24,147 nt of DNA from Symsagittifera roscoffensis (lineage: Eukaryota; Xenacoelomorpha; Acoela; Convolutidae). The DNA is taken from the NCBI RefSeq assembly GCF_963678635.1, contig NW_026971163.1, positions 1-24,147 of the forward strand. Reading direction: 5' to 3'. Below are positions 1 through 8,444 of the stretch, one piece after another; positions within the stretch are counted from its first letter, which is position 1; every line of letters begins with the position of its first letter. Below the pieces are notes generated by a model. It saw nothing but the letters and a program-made list of their open reading frames with translations. It had not been told where the DNA came from and did no database searches. The translations under genes and the position numbers were made by a program.

Positions 1-18
1 CCACAAAAATTCGTATAG

Positions 19-76
19 GAAAATGGAAACTGAAGTTTTCAAGATTGATATTGAAACACCCGAAATTAGTCATTAA
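19..76 (+). CDS. Possible terminal exon of an upstream gene (partial, weak)
   Basis: A reading frame is open from the window edge to TAA at 74-76. A possible acceptor (CGTATAG, ending at 18) would leave one base before the first full codon, which is the same splice phase as the terminal exon at 1272. The predicted tail contains FKID, loosely like FRIK in the gene at 842-1344 and FQIK in its decayed copy. Against this, neighbouring landmarks place this stretch opposite the non-coding 3' flank of the next repeat unit (about 1490-1547). The frame may therefore be chance. No AATAAA follows closely. Confidence 0.15.
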
Positions 77-841
77 ATTTATCCTTCATATTCATTTAAG
101 TTCGACAAAGCTCAGCTCCTAAAAAGGTTAGGGTGCTAATCACGGCACCACTCCTCAATGAGATTTATGAAGTTCTTAATTTTTACAAAATTACTGGTAA
201 CTGAAATTTAAATGATGGAAATCAGATACAAAAACACTGAAGCAGTGTTCCAAAAAGAATTTTGTTAAGATTCAAGTTTGTATAGATTTACCAATGTGGG
301 CGTAAAAGAGCAGTTATCACATTTTTTCAACATCATTCTATCTTGCCAAGATTTGTCATGGTTTTTTCAAGATTTCCTTGATCCTTATCACCATGTTTAA
401 TTGACAAGACTTCAGATCCCAAAAGTCGACAAACACATTTGCGCGAAGGTATATGCATTATGGATTCTTGTGCAAGCTCTGGGAAATTAAAATAGTTTTA
501 TAATGTATTTCAAAATTCAACATAATCTTGGCAAGATTTTCCATGATCCAGACACTGGCTGAGCTATTTTGAGGGCATTCGGTCCTTCTGGTATAAGATA
601 ATTCACCTCCCTTGATTAGTCATTGAAAAGTAACTAAATATTTTTTCTCGAATTTCATCTGTTTTTCCATAATCTATTTTTAATTCTGAAGGATGTCAGG
701 ATGCGTAATGATTGATCATCGGAATACTTTTTACTCATTTTTATTATGCTTTATTCTTCTTTACAATTTTGAGCATTTTTATGCGCAATGTCTACCACAA
801 CAGATACGATTGTAACTATCTTTCGCTTGTTTTGTTTTCAG
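77..841. other. AT-rich non-coding stretch: flank and intron 5' of the exon at 842
   Basis: No convincing exon is visible here. The 3' end (about 828-841) is a T-rich tract ending in TTTTCAG, a typical nematode acceptor, so at least the last part should be an intron. Two related imperfect palindromes lie inside: ATCTTGCCAAGAT at 340-352 and AATCTTGGCAAGATT at 524-538, each followed a few bases later by CATG. A methionine codon at 788 is in frame with the exon at 842, but using it would require reading through the splice-site-like tract. Confidence 0.5.
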
Positions 842-1344
842 AAAAGTAACTACAAGAAATTTTTCGATGATACCACTACTTACCCATCCGATGGGTTTGA
901 CGTCAGCAAATTCCCCTGGACTTATGGGGTCAACTGGGACAAAACTGCGCCAATAGTTGCGGCCAAGGTCAAGATGAACTCGGAAGAGTTCAAAAATCTA
1001 GCAGAGGCCAGGTTGAACTGCCAAATTGTGGCTGCGTAAGTCTAAAACTGGGCAATGAACTTGAATTTTTACATCACACGTGCCTTGAACAAGAAAAATT
1101 TCATTCCTAGTTTTGATGTCACTTTTTGCAGTTATTTGATTGTTTATAGTTGTAGCTATGAAGCAAGATAACTTGAAGAAATTCGAAATATCCACAAAAG
1201 CAAAACTACTATCTCGTGCCGCGATCCACTTTTTTCCACGAGTTTTTTTTGAAATTTGCGTTTCCGTTTAGGAATGTGCACATTGACCATGAAAAGCCAA
1301 ACATTGGAATGGTTGACTTCCGAATCAAAGCCATCAAGGATTGA
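842..1344 (+). CDS. Unidentified spliced gene, last two exons (842-1035 and 1272-1344)
   Basis: I do not recognise the family. The two exons join in phase: 842-1035 ends in GC before GTAAGT, 1272 starts with G after TTTAG, and the joined codon is Ala. Together they encode 88 residues ending at TGA 1342-1344. The visible part begins KSNYKKFFDD, contains KFPWTYGV around residues 23-30 and NSEEFKNLAEARLNCQ around 46-61, and ends in DFRIKAIKD. It is soluble-looking, with no membrane segment and a single Cys, and shows alternating hydrophobic residues near the C-terminus that suggest beta strands. The coding stretch is clearly richer in G+C than its flanks and uses codons such as GTC, AAG and GAC, which supports real coding. 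The TTTTCAG at 835-841 suggests that one or more 5' exons lie upstream and were not found, so the true start is unknown. A decayed copy about 1.47 kb downstream supports the exon structure. Confidence 0.65.
1036..1271 (+). other. Intron of the unidentified gene (236 bp)
   Basis: It starts with GTAAGT at 1036 and ends with CCGTTTAG at 1271. It is AT-rich, with in-frame stops in all relevant frames, and splicing it out joins two coding exons in frame. The decayed copy has a gap of similar length (about 230 bp) between the matching segments, ending in CCGTTTCTTAG, so the intron predates the duplication. Confidence 0.7.
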
Positions 1345-1351
1345 AACGACA

Positions 1352-1357
1352 AATAAA
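1352..1357 (+). promoter_or_regulatory. Polyadenylation signal AATAAA
   Basis: A canonical AATAAA begins 8 bases after the TGA stop at 1342-1344. This would give a very short 3' UTR, which is common in nematodes. The decayed copy has GATAAA at the matching place (2816-2821). Confidence 0.5.
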
Positions 1358-2260
1358 GGGACAAGTTCGAATCCGTTAACTTGTCATTACGTTAAATTGC
1401 CATAACGATTGGCTATTGACTCAATTACTTCCCCTTTCGGCGCTCTGGCTCATAAATTATTCCGGACTTCTTATACTTCAAACTCATCCATCACCCGTAT
1501 TACAAAAAGAGGGTCAAAAATGATAAGGATCAATCTTATTGTATACTTAAATATAATTATAATAATTTAAGATGTATTTGAAACCCTTCAATTTTGTATA
1601 TGAAACATGCATAAGTAGTCTTCACGGCACCACCCACAATTCTTGTTTTACCGAACAGGAGAAAAAAACAGTTCACCAGTTCTAAGAAAGATGGACTCAA
1701 TTATTACAGGCAAGAAACTGATGTGAGATTAACTACTGCTTTTAAAAGCAAATTAGAAAAGCTTCATAGTTTTGTTTTTGTGTATTCAATACGACAATTT
1801 AAAATTTTGATAAATTATTTGTTTTGAGAAAAATTCAACAATTCTAAATTTTGTCGGATAGGCTTGATTGATTTCAATAGGTTGAAATGCATACTATTTA
1901 TCATAAAACAAAACCCATGGTTGAGAGTCGGCGAGCGTAGTGTAAACTCTTATATAAGTCGTGAAGACTTTTTCCGAACTTTGAATTGTATTCTCGAGGG
2001 ACTATATACCCATTTGACTGATTTTAACCGTTTTTTCTCAAACACGGTTCAGACGTGATTAAGTCTGACCTCCAAAAAAAGCAATTTGTCTCCAGGTCAA
2101 ATACCAGGGTTTTGAGAGCTTGCTTTGAGTTTGCAGCTATAGGTTGTTGTTGTTGTTATAAACGATTAATCGATATAAAATGCCGAGTTTTATTGTTTTG
2201 AGAGATGTTCAACGAAAAATTAATTTTTATTATTCAAGTGTTTCTTTGCATTATTTGTAG
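1358..2260. other. Intergenic AT-rich stretch, no supported gene
   Basis: It holds the 3' flank of repeat unit 1 and the start of unit 2. Small open frames exist, for example one opening with TTG at 1864, but they lack coding character or homology that I can see. Shared landmarks with unit 3 (TTGGCTATTG, GAGGGTC, ACAGGCAAGAAAC) are non-coding matches from the tandem duplication. Confidence 0.5.
2143..2157 (+). repeat. Short (GTT)5 microsatellite
   Basis: Five uninterrupted GTT triplets in an otherwise irregular AT-rich region. It is too short to infer a function. Confidence 0.8.
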
Positions 2261-2820
2261 GTTTTTTGAGAGTTTAACAGATTGGAACCGGCAGACATTA
2301 TTCAGGATTTCATTTGATGTACTAGCAGTGTTCTTCCCATATCAATTAGATCTGTGCGTATAGTTGTTTTCATTACAATTTCCCAGGAATTTGAGTGATA
2401 AAATGCTTTGGGTTGTTTTTCTTTTTGGAGAATTTTCGCTTAAAAATTTTAGAGAGAAGATTTAACTCGGAGTCTATGAGTCTAGATCCCAGGTTGGTGA
2501 GTTACCAATATCCTCAACGCGTTTTAGGCCTCCGTAATGGCTGGCTTAAAACTTTGAAGAATTTGTATATGATGCTGAAAGCATAAAACAAACTATAATC
2601 GCGCTCAAAAAAAATGAATTGAAGTCAAGCAAGCTAATCGGTAAAATAGTTTTCTTGTGCAATTGAAGCTTCAGTTTTTTTTATTTTATATTGGCAGCTC
2701 GAGGTTTTTAGTTTATTGATGTACTTATGGTTAAGACCGTTTCTTAGCCAAGCAAACCACAGTGGGTATATTCAGATCGGCTTTCAAATCAAATCGACCA
2801 AGGTTGAATACAAACGATAA
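2261..2820 (+). pseudogene. Decayed tandem copy of the unidentified gene at 842-1344
   Basis: Three segments match the upstream gene in order. (1) After the acceptor-like TTATTTGTAG at 2251-2260, a frame reads FFES...FDV...FP, echoing FFDD...FDV..FP of the intact exon, and then meets TAG at 2361. (2) In another frame, 2458-2514 reads RRFNSESMSLDPRLVSYQ, matching KMNSEEFKNLAEARLNCQ; at DNA level AACTCGGA and CCAGGTTG are shared. (3) After CCGTTTCTTAG, 2748-2820 ends in GFQIKSTKVEYKR and TAA, matching DFRIKAIKD and TGA, in the same splice phase. The matching donor has become GTTTTA instead of GTAAGT. The frame change, early stop and lost donor point to a pseudogene. An alternative is a diverged gene with one extra small intron. 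Confidence 0.5.
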
Positions 2821-3560
2821 AAGGTTCTCAATTTGAAGCAGCTTCTGTAATTTTGCAAGAACGATTCCATGCAATTGGCTATTGTTTTAATTTTTCCCTT
2901 TTTCAGCGCTCTCACGCATGGGGATTTTGTATCTCTTATATTTTCCCACTCACCTGCCGAGCGTATTTGAAGAAAGAGGGTCAAATGGGGATAGGATGCA
3001 AGTTTTTTGTTAATTAAATATAATCTATTAGCTTAAAAGATGTATCTAAATTTCGACCCCCTGCCAATCCAGAAAATTCCCTCTGTACTATTTGAATAAT
3101 CCATTTTTGGCTGACTGACTTAAAAAATTTTCTAGAAGGGCCTTCGGCGCCAAAAAAAACACAATTTTTTGGTCTACTTTTTTCGAAAAGTGCTTAAAAA
3201 CACATTTTTGGACTGTTTTTTTTCCAAAATATGTCTGCGGCTTGAAACATTTGTTCAAAATAGGGTCTTATTAGTGATTAAAAATGGGCGACGTAAAAAA
3301 AAAAGTTCGGATAAACTTTCGGTTTTTTTTTGAAAATCCCTCTCTGCTCGAGAAAATTCTAGATTCGCTCCTGCAGCGGTTGCCAGGAAAATATATGCAA
3401 TTTGTACAGGCAAGAAACAAATGCGTGATCAATTTTGGTCTCATTATCAAAAAAAAAAACATTTTAATTTCTTTTGTATCCAACAATTTACGGCATTATC
3501 AATTGACAATTTTAAAAAATATATTCAGACAGACAAACAAAAAAATTAAAGTTTCATAAT
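2821..3560. other. 3' flank of unit 2 and fragment of unit 3, no supported gene
   Basis: Positions 2875-3060 match 1409-1600 closely enough to align by eye. About 230 bp of extra sequence (between roughly 3061 and 3400) with long T and A runs then separates this from the next shared landmark at 3406. It includes ACTTTT-TTCG-AAAAGT, a small hairpin near 3176-3191. Open frames on both strands here follow the poly-A and poly-T runs and look like chance. Confidence 0.5.
3329..3388 (+). repeat. Relic of the spacer subrepeat found outside the 12-kb repeat
   Basis: This stretch shares TGAAAATCC, then TTCTAGAT-CG and CCTGC-G in the same order and spacing with 7526-7575 in the downstream spacer. It also resembles 5945-5980. 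About 55 bp can be aligned by eye, and flanking sequence does not match. It is probably a fragment of the same dispersed family. Confidence 0.4.
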
Positions 3561-4127
3561 TTTGTTCAATGAAATAATGTCGAAGTAGCGTAAGAAAGGA
3601 ATAATAATCAAATTGAAGTCATACATATCAGTGTACTGTCGTGCATCGCTCTTCGCGTGCCGTCGCTCATGTACTGTCTGTTTTGAGGGTATGAGTATAA
3701 GAATATAGATACTTGATCATAAAATATCCAAAAAACCTACACCCGCTCGTTTCTTTGACCAATCACAAAAATTTAACTAGAATTTCTTAGAATTAAGTTT
3801 ACACTTCGTCACGTTGCTTTATATATTGGTTTTTCATCATTTCTAAATCTTAGCCATTGTTGGCTGTTTATGCACTATACATTCACTTTTTGTTTTAGCA
3901 ATTCTATTTTTTTATCGAGAAGTATGATGTTTAATTCCATTCGGTTGCATATGCTGAAACTAAAAGTGTTCCTCAAAAAACAGTTTCATGTTTTGCGTTT
4001 TTCCTTGGCTGTTTTTTTGGTTTTTTGTATTTCTTTTCCAAGGTATCTAAAATTCCTTTGAGTGAAAGTTGGAATGCCAAAATGAGAGATTTTTCCTTTT
4101 CTACCGTTTTTGCCATGAATATTACTT
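3561..4127. other. AT-rich stretch with no supported gene, up to the duplication edge
   Basis: Mostly T-rich sequence. It contains a compact G+C-richer island at about 3632-3682 with the direct repeat GTACTGTC (twice) and two related GTGC...CGCTC blocks. Long open frames on the plus strand are Phe- and Leu-rich consequences of T-rich DNA. A short Lys-rich frame on the minus strand (4116 down to 3973) is noted under findings but not called as a gene. Confidence 0.5.
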
Positions 4128-4389
4128 TGTGTATCTTGTTGTTCCAATTTTCAGCGTTTTCTCATGACCAACTTGGAATTTCTTTCAAATCTTTTTTCTT
4201 ATTCTCAGTCAGGAAAAGAAATTTCACCAGTGGTTTTTTCCTTAAAATCATGAGGGTTTAAAGATTGCCAGCTTGGCCAATTGTTTGTGTAAGACATCGA
4301 TTCTCAGGTTGTTTCCAATGCCTATGATGGCTCTAGTTTTGAGTAATCCAGAGTCTTTGAGATGTGATCGGTTTATAGAAAATATACGT

Positions 4390-6020
4390 CATACAAATTA
4401 CATATAAGAAACCACTAGACAGCCTCCTAATTTAAAGAAAAAACAACCTTTTATTGAAAAGACATTCTCCATTTTGATGAATTTGGTTGAGAAGTGATGA
4501 AAGAAGGCAAAATAGATTTTGGTGCATGAGATGGAAACTGGTTTTATTCGAAATAAGGATGAGAAAATTAGAAAATATCAAGGATAGCAAGTTACAGAGC
4601 AAGAGCACAGAATGTTCCGACTATAAAGTAAAAGATTTTTTTTTTTGGCGTGGTGTGATAGAAGGATATGAGCAAAAAAAATACAGCTTCACAGAGGACT
4701 CAACAAATTGGAAAACCTTGTATTTTAGAAAAAAGACTCGAAAACAAAAAATCAAAAACGTTTTCAATTTTTTTGCTATAGTATCTGAATCTTTGAAGTT
4801 CTTGATTCCCAAAGTGGTGTTAGAAATCTCCAACAACAAAAATTTTTTGTGTTTAACTAAAATTAGGTACATATAAAATACTGTAAGCGCCTAAATTAGG
4901 CATAAACAAGCCAGCTCGCTCGCTTTATTTGCTCGAAAATAGACCAATGACCAAAAGATTCAAACAAGTTTTCCCGATACTGAAAAAAATTCATTAAAAT
5001 GGGATCCGATATGATTCATTTTTTGATCCATTCCGATGACTAATTGTAGTACCGGGTTTTGGGTGGAAAAAATTCAAACACGCAAATACAAATTTCCAGT
5101 AAAGGCTCGAAATAATGTTAATGATTAAAAAAAATCATGCAAGGTGCAAGCTATTTCAATGCAATGTAAGGACTCAAAGATGCCAATAGTAGGGGCTGCA
5201 GGCTTAATTAGACGCCTTGAATACTGGCATTATTCAAAAACCCACCCTAATCATTGAGGACTTCTTCACACAGAACTATGGTCAAAACTGTTTTCGTTAT
5301 ATACAGCCAGAAAATTTTTGCTTCGAAAATTTCATGTTAGAGAATGTCTTGCCATTTTTGGTTCCTATGAGTGAAAAACTGAGACGTTATGAGAATTACA
5401 AAAATGTAGGCAGATGTTTTTTGAAAATAAACATTTGAAAACCCAAAAATTTTGCCCTATAATTGATATGTCACGCGGAGAAGAGCCAGAGCTTGCATTT
5501 TTTGCTGAAAATTTGTTTGAAATCCTCCGGAGGGCGCTGCTGACGAAAAAAATAACTCATCAAAAGCACCCTTTTATGTAGTAGATGGTGAGCGCTTATA
5601 TGTTTAAAGCGTCTTTAAATGTTGGCTACAACACACCCTCAGCGATTCGAATCCCTTAGCCCCCATAAGAAACACTATTGAGTACTGTTGCCCGACAATT
5701 GTTTTCAGCTAAACAATTTTAAGAATGAGCTACAAGCACCTTCGGGGCCAATACAGACCAACTCTGAGAAACAAAAATTGCAGTTATAACATGCAGTTAT
5801 TGCTCAAAACTCTTTCCAACAAATTTTTTTGGGAATTTATTTAATGCTTCGGCGCTGAAAGCGTTTGCAATATATAGCAACAATGTTTTCAAAGAGCTCA
5901 CAAATCGTTCTGAAAGAAAAATTTGTTTTGAAACTCCGCATGCCTCCTCAAAAAGTTCTAGAAACGTCCCTGGTAGCAATGTAATTCATGATAAAGTGTC
6001 TTTCAGATTATCAAATTGGT
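4390..6020. repeat. Spacer subrepeat A, copy 1
   Basis: It pairs with subrepeat B. Shared landmarks include TTATTGAAAA (4451 and 6083), CTTTATTTGCTCGAAAATAG (4923 and 6611), TATGTCACG (5467 and 7154), GTTGGCTAC (5621 and 7236), GATTCGA (5644 and 7256), and AGATTATCAAA (6006 and 7603). Offsets drift from 1597 to 1688, so many indels have accumulated. It contains the hairpin TTTAAAG-CGT-CTTTAAA at 5603-5619. The 129-codon frame at 4487-4876 is broken in B. Confidence 0.7.
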
Positions 6021-7640
6021 TATTGTATGAATTTGTATCCGCGTAGAAAAGCAGCCGCCTTATTTAATTGAAAATCTTCCTCTTATTGAAAAAAACATCC
6101 TCCATATTGATGCGAATAGATGAGAATGATAAAATCAGGCTAGAAAGACTCTTAGTGCATCCTGTACGAACTGAACTATTTCAAAATCGTTAAAATACTT
6201 TTTCAAAATAACAAAGATAGCAAACTATTGTGCAAAACCACAGATTGTTCCGATCATAATCTTAAAAACACAACAAAAAAAATTCTGTGCGCTGTGTGAT
6301 AAAAGGATGTGTAATAAAAGTTTTTTGTGCGCTGTGTTAAAAGGACAAAAAGCTTACTCACTTTCGACAATCACAGTAAAACAAGCAAACTGCACAATAA
6401 CTTTTCAAAAAATGACTAAAATCATCAAAAATTAAAAAATCATTTTTTTTTTCAATTTTGGAATTTTTGGAGATGTTGACCCTCACACTGCTGTTAAGGG
6501 TCCCAAAAAATAAATTTACCTGAGTACAACTAAATGTTATTAAACTACTACTTGAATACATAAATATCTTATTGTAAACGCATAAATCAAGCATGAATAA
6601 TTCCCGCTTGCTTTATTTGCTCGAAAATAGACCAAAAATCAATAATTTTCAATTTTGAAAGAACGTCCGAAAGTGCTGCAATACGATATATTACTTGACC
6701 TATTCCGATGAACAGATGTGATGCCTGATTTAGCGTGAGAAAAACTAAAGCGAAGCCGATTAATAGGTTCCAGTTAAAAGCTCGAAATAAAATTAACCAG
6801 TGAGAGAAGTATGCAAGCTGCAAGCTATAAAAACCTTAGAGTAGATCTCAAAGATGTCTTGGAATGTCAATATGACTTGCAATAGTGGCAATATTCGAAC
6901 ATTCACGCAAGTCATTGAGAGTAGCTTCGCAATGAACTATAATCAAAATCCGTTTTCATCGTTTATAGCCAGTAAAATTTTGCTTTATAAAATCCAGCTT
7001 AGAAAATATATTTATAAAAAGTTGAAAAAAGAGGGCTCATTGGTTCTTTTCCAAAAAAAGATCCTTGAGTACGTTAAATACAAAATTTACAACTGTTGAA
7101 TTTAATTCTGCAAATATTTGTTTAAAAACCCAAAAATTTTGCTGTTATAAGAATATGTCACGTGGCTAAAAGCCAGAGCTTTTTTTGCAAATAGTTACAA
7201 CGTTGCGCGCTAATATGTTGAAGGGGTCATTGAAGGTTGGCTACGCCCCCTCTGCGATTCGACCCCCTTAACACCCAATAGAACTCCTATTATGTACCAT
7301 TTCCCGACAATTATTTTTGGCTGACCAATCTTAAAAAAGCCCTTTTGTCGTCAAAACATACCGACTCTGAGGTCGAGATCATCGAGCTGCAAAAAGGCAT
7401 CTTTCGCTCAAAACTGTTAGAAGAGTCCTTTGAGTTAAAAATAAACTCCTGCTGCGAAGAAATTTTTGCAATATTGGGCAATTTATAGTGTTTTCGAGGA
7501 GCGCACATCTCCTAGGTAATTTTTATGAAAATCCTCATTTCCTCTCAAAAACTTCTAGATCCGTCCCTGCTGGCAATTCTGATTCATCTTAAAATGTCTT
7601 TTAGATTATCAAAAATTGTGAGGTAGATGTGTTATCACTT
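6021..7640. repeat. Spacer subrepeat B, copy 1
   Basis: Diverged partner of subrepeat A, in direct orientation and immediately adjacent. Unique to B is a 40-bp tandem duplication around TGTGCGCTGTGT (starting at 6286 and again at 6326). B also has a long imperfect hairpin, AAGGGGTC at 7221-7228 with GACCCCCTT at 7261-7269. Edges are approximate. Confidence 0.7.
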
Positions 7641-7934
7641 TTTGTTTGAAGAAAAAACATCCAGCAACAAAAATGAAAGCTTTGTCCATTTGTGATTTTG
7701 AAACTACTATGAATAAAAAGATTATAGAACGTCAGTTATAACAGCAAAAATGTTTTCAAGAAAAACATTCATAACTCGGTGCGGTATCAAGCCGGATGTT
7801 TATAAAGAACACTTCCCTTTTAGGGCGAGCTTGTAATACATTAGCGCGACTGCGGTAGTCATCAACAGTTACACCAAAACTAACTCGCTTGAGCAAACGG
7901 TTGCAAACTAATATTCCCTAGTTGATCAGGGGAA

Positions 7935-8015
7935 GTTATCTTGCAAGATTCTTGCAAGATCTTGCAAGATAACCTCTTTTAAAGATAACCTTTTTTTTGC
8001 GAGATCTTTAAAGAT
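7935..8015. promoter_or_regulatory. Palindrome cluster before the array, copy 1 (protein-binding candidate)
   Basis: Three perfect CTTGCAAG palindromes lie at 7940-7947, 7951-7958 and 7961-7968, with starts 11 and 10 bp apart. They sit in a larger perfect inverted repeat: GTTATCTTGCAAGAT (7935-7949), a 9-bp spacer, and ATCTTGCAAGATAAC (7959-7973). AAGATAACC then recurs at 7981-7989, and a separate 12-bp perfect palindrome ATCTTTAAAGAT is at 8004-8015. One site per helical turn suggests a cooperative dimer-binding site, or a cruciform. The bound factor is unknown. The array starts about 165 bp downstream. Confidence 0.45.
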
Positions 8016-8444
8016 ACAATATTTTTGGGCAAAAACATCTTTACACGCGAAGACAACCAAGTAGCGTTCGTGGAAGAAGGAATCAATCTTAGCAACGCAT
8101 ACATACACACAACCCGCTAGGCGGTTGTCCCCAGAAAGCTTCATTTTTTAAAACTTTTTGTGATAGGCTTTGATCGGTTACTTACATCCACCTGTCACCT
8201 GAAGGTGCATCCTGCCTACACCCACTTGTCACCTGAAGGTGCATCCTGCCTACACCCACATGTCACCTGAAGGTGCATCCTGCCTACACCCACTTGTCAC
8301 CTGAAGGTGCATCCTGCCTACACCCACCTGTCACCTGAAGGTTCATCCTGCCTATACCCACTTGTCACCTGAAGGTGCATCCTGCCTACACCCACCTGTA
8401 ACCTGAAGGTTCGTCCTGCCTACAACCACCTGTCACGTGAAGGT

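Larger units (their letters stand above)
1..3560. repeat. Diverged tandem repeat, unit about 1.47 kb, about 2.4 copies
   Basis: Landmarks recur in the same order at a nearly constant spacing. TCACGGCACCAC is at 140 and 1622 (1482 apart), GATGGA at 214 and 1690 (1476), AACTCGGA at 977 and 2464 (1487), the terminal-exon block at 1315 and 2779 (1464), TTGGCTATTG at 1409 and 2875 (1466), and GAGGGTC at 1509 and 2976 (1467). ACAGGCAAGAAAC recurs at 1706 and 3406, so the third unit carries about 230 bp of extra sequence. Divergence is high, with many substitutions and indels, so the duplication is much older than the 12-kb repeat downstream. Unit edges (about 1470 and 2945) are approximate. The repeat carries a gene in unit 1 and a decayed copy in unit 2, so it looks like an old tandem gene duplication rather than a satellite. 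Confidence 0.6.
4128..8180. other. Non-coding AT-rich spacer of the 12-kb unit, copy 1
   Basis: Layout: a lead-in (4128-4389), two diverged subrepeats (about 4390-6020 and 6021-7640), then a tail (7641-8180) with a palindrome cluster. Open frames of 60-129 codons occur on both strands, but none is preserved between the two subrepeats and none has recognisable domains. I therefore call no gene. Base composition contrasts sharply with the G+C-richer array that follows. Confidence 0.7.

Noticed and set aside
788-841. ATG at 788 as the true start of the gene at 842
   Set aside because: The reading frame from 788 crosses a T-rich tract ending in TTTTCAG, a strong nematode acceptor, and this part lacks the codon character of 842-1035. 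It is more likely intron.
4487-4876. 129-codon plus-strand frame (also at 16605-16994)
   Set aside because: It is Lys- and Phe-rich from A and T runs, has an overlapping open frame on the other strand, matches no known domain, and is not kept in subrepeat B. Its perfect second copy only reflects the 12-kb duplication.
4889-4901. Head-to-head nematode telomere hexamers (GCCTAA-A-TTAGGC)
   Set aside because: There is only one hexamer on each side, it is absent from subrepeat B, and 13-bp palindromes arise by chance in AT-rich DNA.
5217-5438. 73-codon frame and other 60-80 codon frames in the spacer
   Set aside because: None is preserved between subrepeats A and B. Both strands give similar frames, as expected for AT-rich non-coding DNA of this length.
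5590-5665. tRNA gene
   Set aside because: A B-box-like GATTCGAATCC is present, but I could not find a matching A-box, acceptor stem or anticodon arm.
7926-8144. 72-codon minus-strand frame before the array
   Set aside because: Its C-terminal repeats (ILQDLARILQDN) are a by-product of the CTTGCAAG palindromes. No splice, homology or conservation evidence supports it.
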